The notes under the pieces: model-generated | Database searches by the model: none | Seen by the model: only the letters and a program-made list of their open reading frames with translations | Told to the model about the DNA's origin: nothing | Position numbers and translations under genes: made by a program | Assembly (NCBI RefSeq): GCF_965221685.1 | Contig: NZ_OZ244907.1 | Length of the DNA: 64,000 bases | DNA from: Palauibacter sp022826685 | Lineage (GTDB): Bacteria; Gemmatimonadota; Gemmatimonadetes; Palauibacterales; Palauibacteraceae | Direction: 5' to 3' (one strand) | Shown: positions 56,474 to 64,000 of the stretch, in pieces | Layout: each line of letters starts with the position of its first letter | How positions within the stretch are numbered: the stretch's first letter is position 1

Positions 56474-58213
56474 TCAGGACACGTACAGCGGTGACGGCTC
56501 CACCGGAATGGCGTCCTCCAGCCGCGCGAGGAGTTCCCCCGGCATCCCGGACACCGTGTCGGCGCGGCTCCAGAGCTCCGACAGCTCCGCCACGGAAAGG
56601 AGCCCCACGAGTTCCCTCACCTCGGGAATCGACGCGGGCGCGAGACTGAAATCCCGGTAGCCGAGAGCGAGCAGAAGCGCGAGCCCCACAGGTTCCGCGG
56701 CGAGGTCTCCGCACACGCCGATATCGAGGCCGAGGGCGCTGGCCGCGTTGAAGACCCGCTCGTAGCTGCGGACGAGCGCCGGATGCATCGGGTTCGAGAG
56801 ATGCTGGAGTCGGGCGTTGCCCCGGTCCACCGCCAGGGAATACTGCGTCAGGTCGTTCGTGCCGAGGCTGATGAAGTCCAGGTGCCGTCCCACGAGATCG
56901 AGCGTGTCCGCAAGCGCGGGCGTTTCCACCATCACCCCGAAGGAGACGGGCTCCGTCTGACCCAGTTCGCGGCCGACTTCCGCCACGATCTCCTTCGTGC
57001 GCAGGATCTCGGTCTCACAGATGACGAACGGGACCAGGATCCGCATGCGGGCCTTCGGTCCGCCGGCCCGGATCGCGGCGCGCAACTGGTTGCGGAAGAG
57101 CTGGGGCCGGTCCAGGCAGACGCGGATCGCGCGCCAGCCCAGGTAGGGGTTTTCCTCCGGAGGGAGGTCGAGAAAGAGCGGGAACTTGTCACCGCCGATA
57201 TCGAACGTCCGGAGCGTCACGGGCTGGTTCGGGAAGCCGTCCACGACCTCTCGGTAGGCTTCGTACTGCTCCTCTTCGCTTGGAATCACCCTCCGCCCGA
57301 TGACGAGGAATTCGGACCGGAAGAGTCCGACCCCCTCGGCACCCACGCGCCGGGCCGCCGGCACATCGTGCGGTTGATCGATGTTGGCGCGAAGATGCAC
57401 GCGGACCCCGTCTGCCGTCAGCAGAGGCTCGGGTTCGCGGGTCAGGTCGGCGGCGGGACGCCCGGAAAGGCGGCGGACCATATGCAGGTGTGCCGCCGTC
57501 TCGGCCTCCGTGGGTTCGAGCAGGACGCGACCGTTGCCTCCGTCGAGGAGAACGGTGGTGCCGTCTTCGATCTTCGCGAGGTCGGCGCCGAGTCCGACGA
57601 CCGCCGGAATCCCGAGCGAGCGGACGACCAGTGTGCTATGCGAGGTCCGGGACCCGGATCCGCTCGCCACGCCGAGGACGAGTTCCGGATCGAGGCGCAC
57701 CGCGAAGCTGGGCGTGAGGTCGTCGATGGCGATGAGCCCGGGCTCCTCCGGCAGGGCGAGGGGATCTTCGTTGCGCCCGGTGAGCCGCGCGAGCACGCGG
57801 GATCGGATGTCCCGCAGGTCGGCCAGCCGGTCGACGACCATGAAGTGCCCCGCCTCGACGATCGCCGTCCGAAGTTCGGTCAGGCGCCAATCGAAAGCAC
57901 GCTCCGCGGAGAGGAAGTTCTCGCGGATATAGCGGATCGTGCCCGCGACGAGGTCGGGGTCCGAGAGGATGAGGATCTGCGGGTCGAAGATGTTCGCTTC
58001 CACCTCGCCCAGCGAGCGAGCGGCCTCTTCGCGTGTGTCCCGCACGCGGTCGGCGGCCCAGGCCCGCGCCTCCTCGAAACGCGCGACTTCGCGCTCGACC
58101 GTGTCGGACGGGATCGTCCGGTGCTCCGGTCGCCACTCATGGCGCTCGAGTCGCCGAGCGACGCCGAGAGCGCGCCCCGGCGCGGCGCCGATCCCGTGAA
58201 TGACCTCGCTCAC
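56474..58213 (-). CDS. ptsI: PTS enzyme I (phosphoenolpyruvate-protein phosphotransferase)
   Basis: A 579-residue EI. Phosphorylation site His192 in SRTSHSTLVVRSLGIPAVVG; PEP-site segments GVGLFRSEFL, LRTFDIGGDK, FGVMVETPA, FISLGTNDLTQY; Cys in GVCGDLA (usually CGEMAGD). It takes phosphate from PEP and hands it to HPr, encoded just upstream with a 4-bp overlap. Confidence 0.96.
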   Translation of the reverse strand: MSEVIHGIGAAPGRALGVARRLERHEWRPEHRTIPSDTVEREVARFEEARAWAADRVRDTREEAARSLGEVEANIFDPQILILSDPDLVAGTIRYIRENFLSAERAFDWRLTELRTAIVEAGHFMVVDRLADLRDIRSRVLARLTGRNEDPLALPEEPGLIAIDDLTPSFAVRLDPELVLGVASGSGSRTSHSTLVVRSLGIPAVVGLGADLAKIEDGTTVLLDGGNGRVLLEPTEAETAAHLHMVRRLSGRPAADLTREPEPLLTADGVRVHLRANIDQPHDVPAARRVGAEGVGLFRSEFLVIGRRVIPSEEEQYEAYREVVDGFPNQPVTLRTFDIGGDKFPLFLDLPPEENPYLGWRAIRVCLDRPQLFRNQLRAAIRAGGPKARMRILVPFVICETEILRTKEIVAEVGRELGQTEPVSFGVMVETPALADTLDLVGRHLDFISLGTNDLTQYSLAVDRGNARLQHLSNPMHPALVRSYERVFNAASALGLDIGVCGDLAAEPVGLALLLALGYRDFSLAPASIPEVRELVGLLSVAELSELWSRADTVSGMPGELLARLEDAIPVEPSPLYVS

Positions 58214-58518
58214 GCAAGGCCGTCCATGTCCGCGTCCGGAACGAGTTCCTCGCTGAACCCGGACAGGACGAGTTCGGTGAGGGAATCGACGGCGTTTTCC
58301 GCGTCGGATCCCGCGGCCCGGATACGGATGGAGGCGCCGGCCTCGGCCGCGAGCATCATCACGCCCATGATGCTCTTCCCGTTCACCTCCAGCTCATCCT
58401 TCTCGACCCACACCTCGGCCCGGAACCTGCTCGCCAGCTTAACGAACTCCGCGGCCGGGCGGGCGTGCAGCCCCAGCCGGTTTTGAATACGTACCGCTGC
58501 TTCGTGTCGTACCGTCAC
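58210..58518 (-). CDS. ptsH: HPr phosphocarrier protein
   Basis: A 102-residue HPr. His18 (GLHARPA) is the transfer site and Ser49 (NGKSIMGVMML) is the regulatory site for HprK, which is encoded in the same cluster, so both forms of HPr phosphorylation are expected. GTG at 58518; a GGAG site lies 9 bases upstream. Slightly longer C-terminus than usual. Confidence 0.95.
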   Translation of the reverse strand: MTVRHEAAVRIQNRLGLHARPAAEFVKLASRFRAEVWVEKDELEVNGKSIMGVMMLAAEAGASIRIRAAGSDAENAVDSLTELVLSGFSEELVPDADMDGLA

Positions 58519-58597
58519 AGAAATTCTCCGCCCCGGTCGAGCGAACGATCGGCGTCGGGCCGTGCGTCGCGGCAGGCTGTACCGCCTGTCGGGACGC

Positions 58598-59326
58598 TCA
58601 CAGGAGCCACACCGCGCACGCGGCAAGCAGGCTCGCCATGGCGACCGCCGAGATGTGTCGGGGGATAAAGTAACCCATCAACGCCGCGATGACTGCACCG
58701 CCGCCCCACCAGACGGTGTGACCGGTTCCCGGAAGTTGGCCCACGAGCAGCGCGGCGAGGACCCCGATGAGCACCTGGTTTGCCGGCACGAGCACTCTCT
58801 CGATCCGGCGCAGAGGGGCGCGCTTCAACGCGGAGGCCACGGACCGGCCCGACCGCCAGCCGCAGCGCAGCCCCCAGACGCGTAGGGCGAGGTGGCCGGC
58901 ATTGTACAGGAGAAGGAAAGCGGCGGCGGCGAACAGCGGGTCGAGTCCAAGCACGAACCCGATGGCCGCGGCGGACCCGCAGAAGGGCCGCCATCCGGCC
59001 CACGCGATCCCGTCGCCCAGCGCTCCCAGCGGCGCGCGGAGCGCGGAGCGGAAGCGCAACAGGGTGTCGGGGTCCTCTCCATCGAATTCGAGGCGCGCGA
59101 GGGCCCCGATCGCCACGGGCGCCAGATACGGATGCGCATTGAAGGCTCGCGAGTGGCGCTGGACGGCCCGGCGGAACGCGGCGGGATCCTCCTCGTGAAT
59201 GCGCGCGAGCAGCGGTGCGAGCGCATGCGCCATCCCGGGCCCCGTCATCGTACGGTCGTTCCATGAGCCCTGGATGGAGAAACTGCGCGAAATGGCGCGT
59301 ACGAAGTCCTTCTTGCGCGGCCTCAT
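58598..59326 (-). CDS. PTS mannose-family IID component
   Basis: A 242-residue EIID protein: RAISRSFSIQGSWNDRTMTGPGMAHALAP near the start and HSRAFNAHPYLAPVAIGALAR are the ManZ/SorM hallmarks; the C-terminal part has membrane helices. ATG at 59326 overlaps the IIC stop (ATGA). With IIC it forms the membrane channel; in many genomes the system serves mannose, glucose, amino sugars or sorbose. Confidence 0.9.
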   Translation of the reverse strand: MRPRKKDFVRAISRSFSIQGSWNDRTMTGPGMAHALAPLLARIHEEDPAAFRRAVQRHSRAFNAHPYLAPVAIGALARLEFDGEDPDTLLRFRSALRAPLGALGDGIAWAGWRPFCGSAAAIGFVLGLDPLFAAAAFLLLYNAGHLALRVWGLRCGWRSGRSVASALKRAPLRRIERVLVPANQVLIGVLAALLVGQLPGTGHTVWWGGGAVIAALMGYFIPRHISAVAMASLLAACAVWLL

Positions 59327-60021
59327 GCGAACACCTGGACGAGCAGGGTCCCGAGAACACATCCCGCGGCCAGCGCCGGCCAGTGGCGGCCTCGCGCGCC
59401 GAGCCCTCGCGCCGCGACGCCCGCGGCGCCGGCGAGGCCAAGCCCCGCGACAACCGGCCACCACGCGGCGCCCGCCGCGCCGGACGGCTGCGTCGACAGC
59501 AAACGAACGAACAGCACGGAAGGCACGAATAGCGCGGCGACGAGGAGTCCGGCGCGCAACGCGTCGAGGGCGATCGCCAGCCTGTGGCGTCGCGCGAGGG
59601 CGGCCGCTCCGCCGCGGAAGCCTTCGGGTCGCGAGACGAGGCTCGGCGTCACGCGTCGAAGGAGGGTCACCGAGTGGGCGCCCGTCCACCCGATCGCCCA
59701 GCCGACCGCGACCGCGGCGACGATTCCGATCGGGGCGCCATCGCCGGCGGCCGCGTAGGCGGCTCCGGCCATGAAGGCGGCAGGTCCGGTCTCCGGGTGC
59801 CGCGCGCCGCCGAAGGGGGGGTGCCGCGACAGAACGATTTCCAGCCAGACTCCGACCAGGCACCCCGCGGCGGGGGCCCCGAAGAGCAGCCCTCCCAGCG
59901 TGCCTGCCACGATGGGCCGGGACCACATGGTCTGCGGCCAGGACACCCCGTCGAGACCGACGGCCGCCCCGAGCAGGCAGGCCAGCGCCCAGTCGGCGGC
60001 CGAAAGCTCGACGCCCGTCAT
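59323..60021 (-). CDS. PTS mannose-family IIC component
   Basis: A 232-residue membrane protein, about seven helices, of the EIIC-Man family (SWPQTMWSRPIVAGTLGGLLFG; GVWLEIVLSRHPPFGG). It is more diverged than IID and IIB and the substrate cannot be read. Overlaps IIB and IID by 4 bp each. Confidence 0.82.
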   Translation of the reverse strand: MTGVELSAADWALACLLGAAVGLDGVSWPQTMWSRPIVAGTLGGLLFGAPAAGCLVGVWLEIVLSRHPPFGGARHPETGPAAFMAGAAYAAAGDGAPIGIVAAVAVGWAIGWTGAHSVTLLRRVTPSLVSRPEGFRGGAAALARRHRLAIALDALRAGLLVAALFVPSVLFVRLLSTQPSGAAGAAWWPVVAGLGLAGAAGVAARGLGARGRHWPALAAGCVLGTLLVQVFA

Positions 60022-60497
60022 CGGAGCTTCCGCGCGTCGAGACGAACCTCCCGCGCGGTGGGGAGGCTCCGTGCGCTCACGGAAGCGCGCTCACCGATCA
60101 CCCGCAGGTCCTCGATCTCCTTCGGCGAGAGATGGACGTAGTCCAGGATCTTCTTCCGCCCCTTCGCGGCGTACACGCCTCCGACGTTTACGGTTCGCCC
60201 GTCGAGGCAGCCGCGCTCGGCCAGCGCCCGCATCGTCCGCGTATCCCGCGTCAGGAGCGCGCCGCGGGCCGTCCGGCCACCGAGTTCCCCGAAGCGCCGG
60301 ACCGCCTCGTCCACCGGCAGGAACTCCGCGCTCTCCTCGTCGGCGAGCGCGCTGGCCCAGAGCTCCTGCTCCCACTCGCTGGAAGCGAGAGCGTCATCGA
60401 CGACGATGTAGAAGTCGAGGTCCAGTGGACGCCCCCACCCCACGAGTACCTGGCCGTGAATCAGACGCTCATCGATCCGCAGGAGTTCGAGCGGCAC
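60018..60497 (-). CDS. PTS mannose/sorbose-family IIB component
   Basis: A 159-residue EIIB. Phosphorylation site His14 in RIDERLIHGQVLVGWGR, with DFYIVVDD next, and NVGGVYAAKGRKKILDYV later. It receives phosphate from IIA and passes it to the sugar. Nine bp after the IIA stop. Confidence 0.93.
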   Translation of the reverse strand: MPLELLRIDERLIHGQVLVGWGRPLDLDFYIVVDDALASSEWEQELWASALADEESAEFLPVDEAVRRFGELGGRTARGALLTRDTRTMRALAERGCLDGRTVNVGGVYAAKGRKKILDYVHLSPKEIEDLRVIGERASVSARSLPTAREVRLDARKLR

Positions 60498-60506
60498 GGG
60501 TTCCGC

Positions 60507-60908
60507 TCAGTCGGTCCCGGCCGGCGGAGACGGGTGCGCGCGCAGCCCGGCCTGCCCCTTCCGGACAAGACGGGGGACGAGCGTCGCGATCGGCATTTCG
60601 CGATGAAAGACGAAGTCGAGCAGCATCGGGAGGTTGACGCCGGCGACCCACGCGCAGCCTCGGCTCTCCCGCACGTGCTGAAGGCCGGCCAGACCGCAGC
60701 TGCCGCCCGCGAGATCCACGAAGAGGATCGTCTCCGCCTCCCCCGCCGCCTCTCCGATGATCTCGGCGAGTTCGTCGGGTCCCAGGCCTTCGTTGCTCAC
60801 GGCACGCAGGGCGCCCCGGACGCCGCTGATGGACTCGACGGCGGACACGAGGGCCCGCGCGAGCTCCGCGTGCGCCACGACGACGCCGCGGACCCGGTCA
60901 TTCGTCAT
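60507..60908 (-). CDS. PTS mannose-family IIA component
   Basis: A 133-residue EIIA-Man. His13 (VVAHAELARAL) is the phosphorylation site; ILFVDLAGGSC and VAGVNLPMLLDFVF follow the family. Its start overlaps hprK by 11 bp, so expression is tied to HPr kinase. Confidence 0.92.
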   Translation of the reverse strand: MTNDRVRGVVVAHAELARALVSAVESISGVRGALRAVSNEGLGPDELAEIIGEAAGEAETILFVDLAGGSCGLAGLQHVRESRGCAWVAGVNLPMLLDFVFHREMPIATLVPRLVRKGQAGLRAHPSPPAGTD

Positions 60909-61854
60909 CGGATTCCAGGTAGTCGCGCACCGGCCGCATGCGCTCGATGAGGTCGCGCTCGAAAGCCGCCGCCGGGTCTTCTCCTGAATAGCGCAGGAGG
61001 TGGTTCATGGCCACGACTTCGGCGATGACGGTGATGTTCTTTCCCGGGTTCAGGGGGATGCGGACCTTCGGCAGCGTTACGCCCAGAATCTCGCACTCCT
61101 CCGCCTCGAGACCCGTCCGATCGTAGTCGTCGCGCTCTCCCCATACCTCGAGTTCGACAACGACTTCGATCCGCTTCTGCTGGCGCACGGCCCGGATCCC
61201 GAACATGGCGCGCACATCGATGATGCCCACGCCGCGGATCTCCATGTGGTGGCGCTGGTTTTCGTGCGCACGCCCGAGAAGGATGTCGCTCTGGCGTCGG
61301 TGTACGAGGATGAGATCGTCGGCGACGAGGCGGTGGCCCCGCTCCACGAGATCGAGCACGCACTCGCTCTTGCCGATGCCGGACGGTCCGATGAAGAGGA
61401 GGCCGATCCCGTACACATCCGCGAGAGATCCGTGGAGAGAGGTCCGCGGCGCGAACTCTTCCTCGAGATAGGGCTGCAGCCGCCGGTAGAAGTCGCCCGT
61501 CTTCAGAGGCGTCTCGAGCACGGCGACGCCGGCCGCCTCCGCCGCGGAGACGAGTTCCACCGGCGCCGTCTGGTTCTTGGTGATGATCGCGCAGGGAACG
61601 CCGGACTCGAACACGAAGGTGAGGGCGGCGGCACGCTCCGAAGCGCGGAGGCTCTCGAGGTAGGCGATCTCCGTTTCGCCGAAGATGAGCACCCGCTGGG
61701 AGACGAAGCGCTCCCGGTAGCCGGCCAGCGCGAGTCCCGGCGACGAGACTTCCGGTACCTCGATGCCGCGCTCCAGGCCGGCCTCGCCGGCGACGACCGT
61801 GAGCGAGAACGCCTCCCGCTTGCGCCGAAGCAGCGACGCGACCGTGAGGGTCAC
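60898..61854 (-). CDS. hprK: HPr kinase/phosphorylase
   Basis: A 318-residue HprK. Walker A GPSGIGKS at 156-163, catalytic His141 (SLHG), LVADDLIL, and the C-terminal signature RGVGIIDVRAMFGIRA. It phosphorylates Ser49 of HPr and reverses the reaction. Between the hibernation factor gene and the IIA gene, a common order in Gram-negatives. Confidence 0.96.
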   Translation of the reverse strand: MTLTVASLLRRKREAFSLTVVAGEAGLERGIEVPEVSSPGLALAGYRERFVSQRVLIFGETEIAYLESLRASERAAALTFVFESGVPCAIITKNQTAPVELVSAAEAAGVAVLETPLKTGDFYRRLQPYLEEEFAPRTSLHGSLADVYGIGLLFIGPSGIGKSECVLDLVERGHRLVADDLILVHRRQSDILLGRAHENQRHHMEIRGVGIIDVRAMFGIRAVRQQKRIEVVVELEVWGERDDYDRTGLEAEECEILGVTLPKVRIPLNPGKNITVIAEVVAMNHLLRYSGEDPAAAFERDLIERMRPVRDYLESDDE

Positions 61855-62198
61855 CCGGGCTCTCCCTCCGCCTCGAAGGGGCTCCCGAACAGTTCATCCA
61901 TCGGCGGCGCGGAGTGTTCGTTGTACCGGTCATGGTTGCGGCGGAGCTGGTTTCCCAACTTGTCCGCGAGTCGGTCGAGCGCCGTGCGGGGGTCGGGACC
62001 CGCAGCCTCTCCATGCACGGGACGGGCGCGGTCGACGCTGACCACGGCCGCCGCGCGTACCTGGGTCTTCTCTCCGGTGAATACGACCTCGGCCTTCGAG
62101 GCGCGGGGCTCGAAGCGAGTCAGATTGGTAAAGCGCGTCTCGATGATCTCGCGAATGTCGGAAACATCGGTGTTACGCGCGGTGACGATGGTTCTCAT
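61851..62198 (-). CDS. hpf: Ribosome hibernation promoting factor
   Basis: A 115-residue short-form HPF/RaiA: VTARNTDVSDIREIIETRFTNL, AEVVFTGEKTQVRAAAVVSV and PRTALDRLADKLGNQLRR. It blocks 70S ribosomes in resting cells. Overlaps hprK by 4 bp. The C-terminal dimerisation domain of long HPF is absent. Confidence 0.92.
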   Translation of the reverse strand: MRTIVTARNTDVSDIREIIETRFTNLTRFEPRASKAEVVFTGEKTQVRAAAVVSVDRARPVHGEAAGPDPRTALDRLADKLGNQLRRNHDRYNEHSAPPMDELFGSPFEAEGEPG

Positions 62199-62207
62199 CG
62201 GTCCTCA

Positions 62208-63329
62208 TCAGGGTTCGAGTGACTGGTAAAGGTGCGCTTCCGTCTCATCCGCTGCACGCGACCACGAGAACCGGGCGGCGTGGGCGAGCCCGCCGGTTCC
62301 GAGGCGTGCGCGCACCGACGGCTCCTCGAGAACTTCGCAGATCGAGGCAGCCCACGCTGCGGCGTCCCCGTGCGGGGCGAGAATTCCCGACTCCCCCGCC
62401 GCCACCGACTCGCGCAGCCCGGGAGAATCGCTCGCGATCACCGGTGTGCCGCACGCGGCCGCCTCCACGTTCGTCATCCCCCACCCCTCCTTCGGGGAGG
62501 GATAGACCACGGCCCAGGCCCGACGCAGCCAGGCGAGCTTCTCCGCCTCGGAGATGTACCCCAGAAAGCGTACCCGGTGCGAGAGTTCGGCGCGGCGCAC
62601 GAGTTTTCGGAGGCGACGCTCGTCGCTGCCGCGGCCCGCGATGACGAGCCTCGCCTCCGGCAGGCGGTCGTTCAGCCGCGAGAGCGCCTCGAACAGGACA
62701 TCGAGACCCTTGTATCGCTTGAGGCGGCCCACGTACAGCAGCGTCGGCGTCTCCGCACGCTCCGTCCCCGCGCCCGGCCGGTAGGTGTCGTGATCGATCC
62801 CGGGGGGGATGACCGTGATGTCACGGGCGAGGAGACCTCGCTTCGTGAGGTCGAGCGCCGTGCTCTCCGAGATCGCCTGGAAGGGGCAGTCCCGATAGAT
62901 GCGGGGGATCGCCCGTTCCGCGGCCCAGACCGCCGTCGCGAGAGGGATGGACGCTTCCGCGTAGGCCGTGGCCCCGAACAGGTGCGGCACGAGAGCGACG
63001 ACGGGGACGCCGGCCCACCGGGGCGAATAGAGCGGGACCTTGTTGATGTCCTCGACGAGCACGTCGGGGGCGAAGCCGCGCACGATCGCCCGCGCCGCGC
63101 TCCGGGCGCGCCATGCGTAGCTGTGCCGGTTGCCGACGCGCTGGAAATCGATGCCATCGAGCGTCGCCGACGGGGCCGCGCCCGGCCAGCCGCTCACGAC
63201 GGCCCGCACCGCGTGCCCGCGGGCGGCGAGCCGGCCGAAGATCTCGTGGAGGTGCACTTCGGCGCCGCCGGCCTCGGGGTTTTCCCGGTCCTGCCAGTTG
63301 AGGAGGAGGATCCGAAGCGGCCGCGCCAC
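62208..63329 (-). CDS. GT4-family glycosyltransferase
   Basis: A 373-residue GT-B enzyme. N-terminal ENPEAGGAEVHLHEIFGRLAARGH and GI-type donor domain LYVGRLKRYKGLDVL, AGRGSDERRLR, EGWGMTNVEAAACGTPVIASDSPG (EX7E). Probably adds a sugar to a cell-surface glycan. The gene lies between hpf and nusB without an obvious pathway partner. Confidence 0.92.
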   Translation of the reverse strand: MARPLRILLLNWQDRENPEAGGAEVHLHEIFGRLAARGHAVRAVVSGWPGAAPSATLDGIDFQRVGNRHSYAWRARSAARAIVRGFAPDVLVEDINKVPLYSPRWAGVPVVALVPHLFGATAYAEASIPLATAVWAAERAIPRIYRDCPFQAISESTALDLTKRGLLARDITVIPPGIDHDTYRPGAGTERAETPTLLYVGRLKRYKGLDVLFEALSRLNDRLPEARLVIAGRGSDERRLRKLVRRAELSHRVRFLGYISEAEKLAWLRRAWAVVYPSPKEGWGMTNVEAAACGTPVIASDSPGLRESVAAGESGILAPHGDAAAWAASICEVLEEPSVRARLGTGGLAHAARFSWSRAADETEAHLYQSLEP

Positions 63330-63337
63330 GGTAACGG

Positions 63338-63772
63338 TCAGGGCCCTGCCTCGCGGGCCTTCAGCACCGCGTCGAGCACGCCATTGAGAAAACGCGGACT
63401 GCCGGGACTGCCGTACCGGCGCGCCAGCTTCAGGGCTTCATGAATCGCGACCTTCGGCGGAACGTCCTCGAACCACAGCAGCTCCGCGATCCCGATTCTC
63501 AGGATGTTGCGGTCGATCGCGTGCAGGCGCTCGATCCGCCAGTTCGAGGTGTGATGGGCGATCGTCGCGTCGATCTCGGCGAGGTGACGGTCGACGGTTT
63601 CGAGCAGGCGCCGGACATGAGGGCGGTAGCGTCCGGACATGCGACGGTGGACGAGGCTCCGGGCCGCGTGTTCGAGGGGCGTGCCCTGTCCGCCCACTTC
63701 CCACGCATAGAGGAGGTTCAGCGCCCAGCTCCGTGCCCGCGAGTGGACGTGTGTCCGGGCGGTCGGGGTCAC
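63338..63772 (-). CDS. nusB: Transcription antitermination factor NusB
   Basis: A 144-residue NusB: ARSWALNLLYAWEVGG, HHTSNWRIERLHAIDRNILRIGIAELLWFEDVPPKVAIHEALKLARRYGSPGSPRFLNGVLDAVL. It acts in rRNA antitermination with NusE. GTG start overlaps ribH (GTGA). Confidence 0.95.
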   Translation of the reverse strand: MTPTARTHVHSRARSWALNLLYAWEVGGQGTPLEHAARSLVHRRMSGRYRPHVRRLLETVDRHLAEIDATIAHHTSNWRIERLHAIDRNILRIGIAELLWFEDVPPKVAIHEALKLARRYGSPGSPRFLNGVLDAVLKAREAGP

Positions 63773-64000
63773 GAGCCCGGCTGTCCGTGAAGGTCGGCCA
63801 TGCGGAGCGCTGCGCGTGCCGCCTCCGAGCCGGCGTTTCCGAGTTCGCCGCCGGCCCGCGCGAGCGCCTGCTCCAGCGTGTCGGGCGTGAGCACGCCAAG
63901 GCCGACCGGCACGCCCGAGTCGAGCTGTACTCTCGCGAGGCCGTCGGTCGCCGCGCGGCTCACGTGGTCGAAGTGCGCGGTCTCCCCGCGGATCACGCAG
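63769..64000 (-). CDS. ribH: 6,7-dimethyl-8-ribityllumazine synthase (C-terminal part)
   Basis: About 75 residues at the window edge: CVIRGETAHFDHV, VPVGLGVLTPDTLEQALARAGG. This matches the C-terminal half of lumazine synthase, the penultimate enzyme of riboflavin synthesis. The 5' part lies beyond the window. The ribH-nusB order is a widespread arrangement. Confidence 0.92.
   Translation of the reverse strand, partial: CVIRGETAHFDHVSRAATDGLARVQLDSGVPVGLGVLTPDTLEQALARAGGELGNAGSEAARAALRMADLHGQPGS

Noticed and set aside
1..64000. CRISPR arrays, insertion sequences, integrases or phage genes
   Set aside because: No regularly spaced repeats, transposase-like proteins or attachment-site duplications were found; the two tRNAs have no integrase next to them.

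Overview
The window is a densely packed, high-GC bacterial chromosome segment in which nearly every gene lies on the minus strand and many neighbours overlap by 1-4 bp (ATGA, GTGA, TTGA, TGATG). LptE, LpxH and an Mla-type lipid transporter show a Gram-negative cell with an outer membrane. Together with the aa3 oxidase / bd-like / cytochrome c locus and a mannose-type PTS with HPr kinase, this suggests a Gemmatimonadota-like, aerobic, free-living or host-associated marine bacterium. That placement is inference, because no rRNA is present. I see no CRISPR array, insertion sequence or prophage.

Layout. (1) 37-5542: a signalling operon, read right to left: a giant nucleotide-transporter-like membrane protein fused to HEAT repeats and a cyclic-nucleotide-binding domain, a receiver protein, a soluble histidine kinase and an exported atypical-kinase-like protein. 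tRNA-Pro(TGG) and rdgB follow. (2) 6349-25060: a continuous respiratory region. In transcription order it has an Mrp/ApbC ATPase, a zinc-ribbon/PCP_red protein, a ferredoxin and an ABC transporter (assembly-like genes); then a tandem universal-stress protein and a radical SAM protein, both with PCP_red-like tails; a CydA-like membrane protein without CydB; three cytochrome c proteins, one fused to an ethylbenzene-dehydrogenase-type heme-binding domain; a cupredoxin lipoprotein; and the complete A-family oxidase (subunits II, I, III, IV) with heme O synthase. (3) 25201-26101: two plus-strand genes, one HmuY-like. (4) 26091-39148: a long minus-strand operon that starts with a rearranged Mrp cation/proton antiporter and runs into a thioesterase, an oxidoreductase, an Nramp-like transporter, an acyl-CoA ligase and hemC. 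(5) 39222-45637: envelope genes (lptE, a DUF4292-like lipoprotein, lpxH, mlaEFD), ridA and the selenocysteine tRNA. (6) 45667-50244: greA, tmRNA, a PTS IIA / zinc-ribbon pair, selB and recO. (7) 50269-54565: a btuFCD vitamin B12 importer under a cobalamin riboswitch, plus a lipoprotein. (8) 54652-64000: a DUF151 nuclease, metK, a complete mannose-family PTS (EI, HPr, IIA-IID) with HprK, ribosome hibernation factor, a glycosyltransferase, nusB and the edge of ribH.

How the parts fit. The central locus looks like a self-contained electron-transfer chain: quinol or another donor to a bd-like subunit, then c-type hemes and a copper protein, then the aa3 oxidase, together with its own candidate cofactor-maturation genes. 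A PCP_red-like domain recurs in three otherwise unrelated proteins of this locus and is the most distinctive undescribed signal here. tRNA-Sec and SelB show that the organism makes selenoproteins, but none is recognisable in this window.
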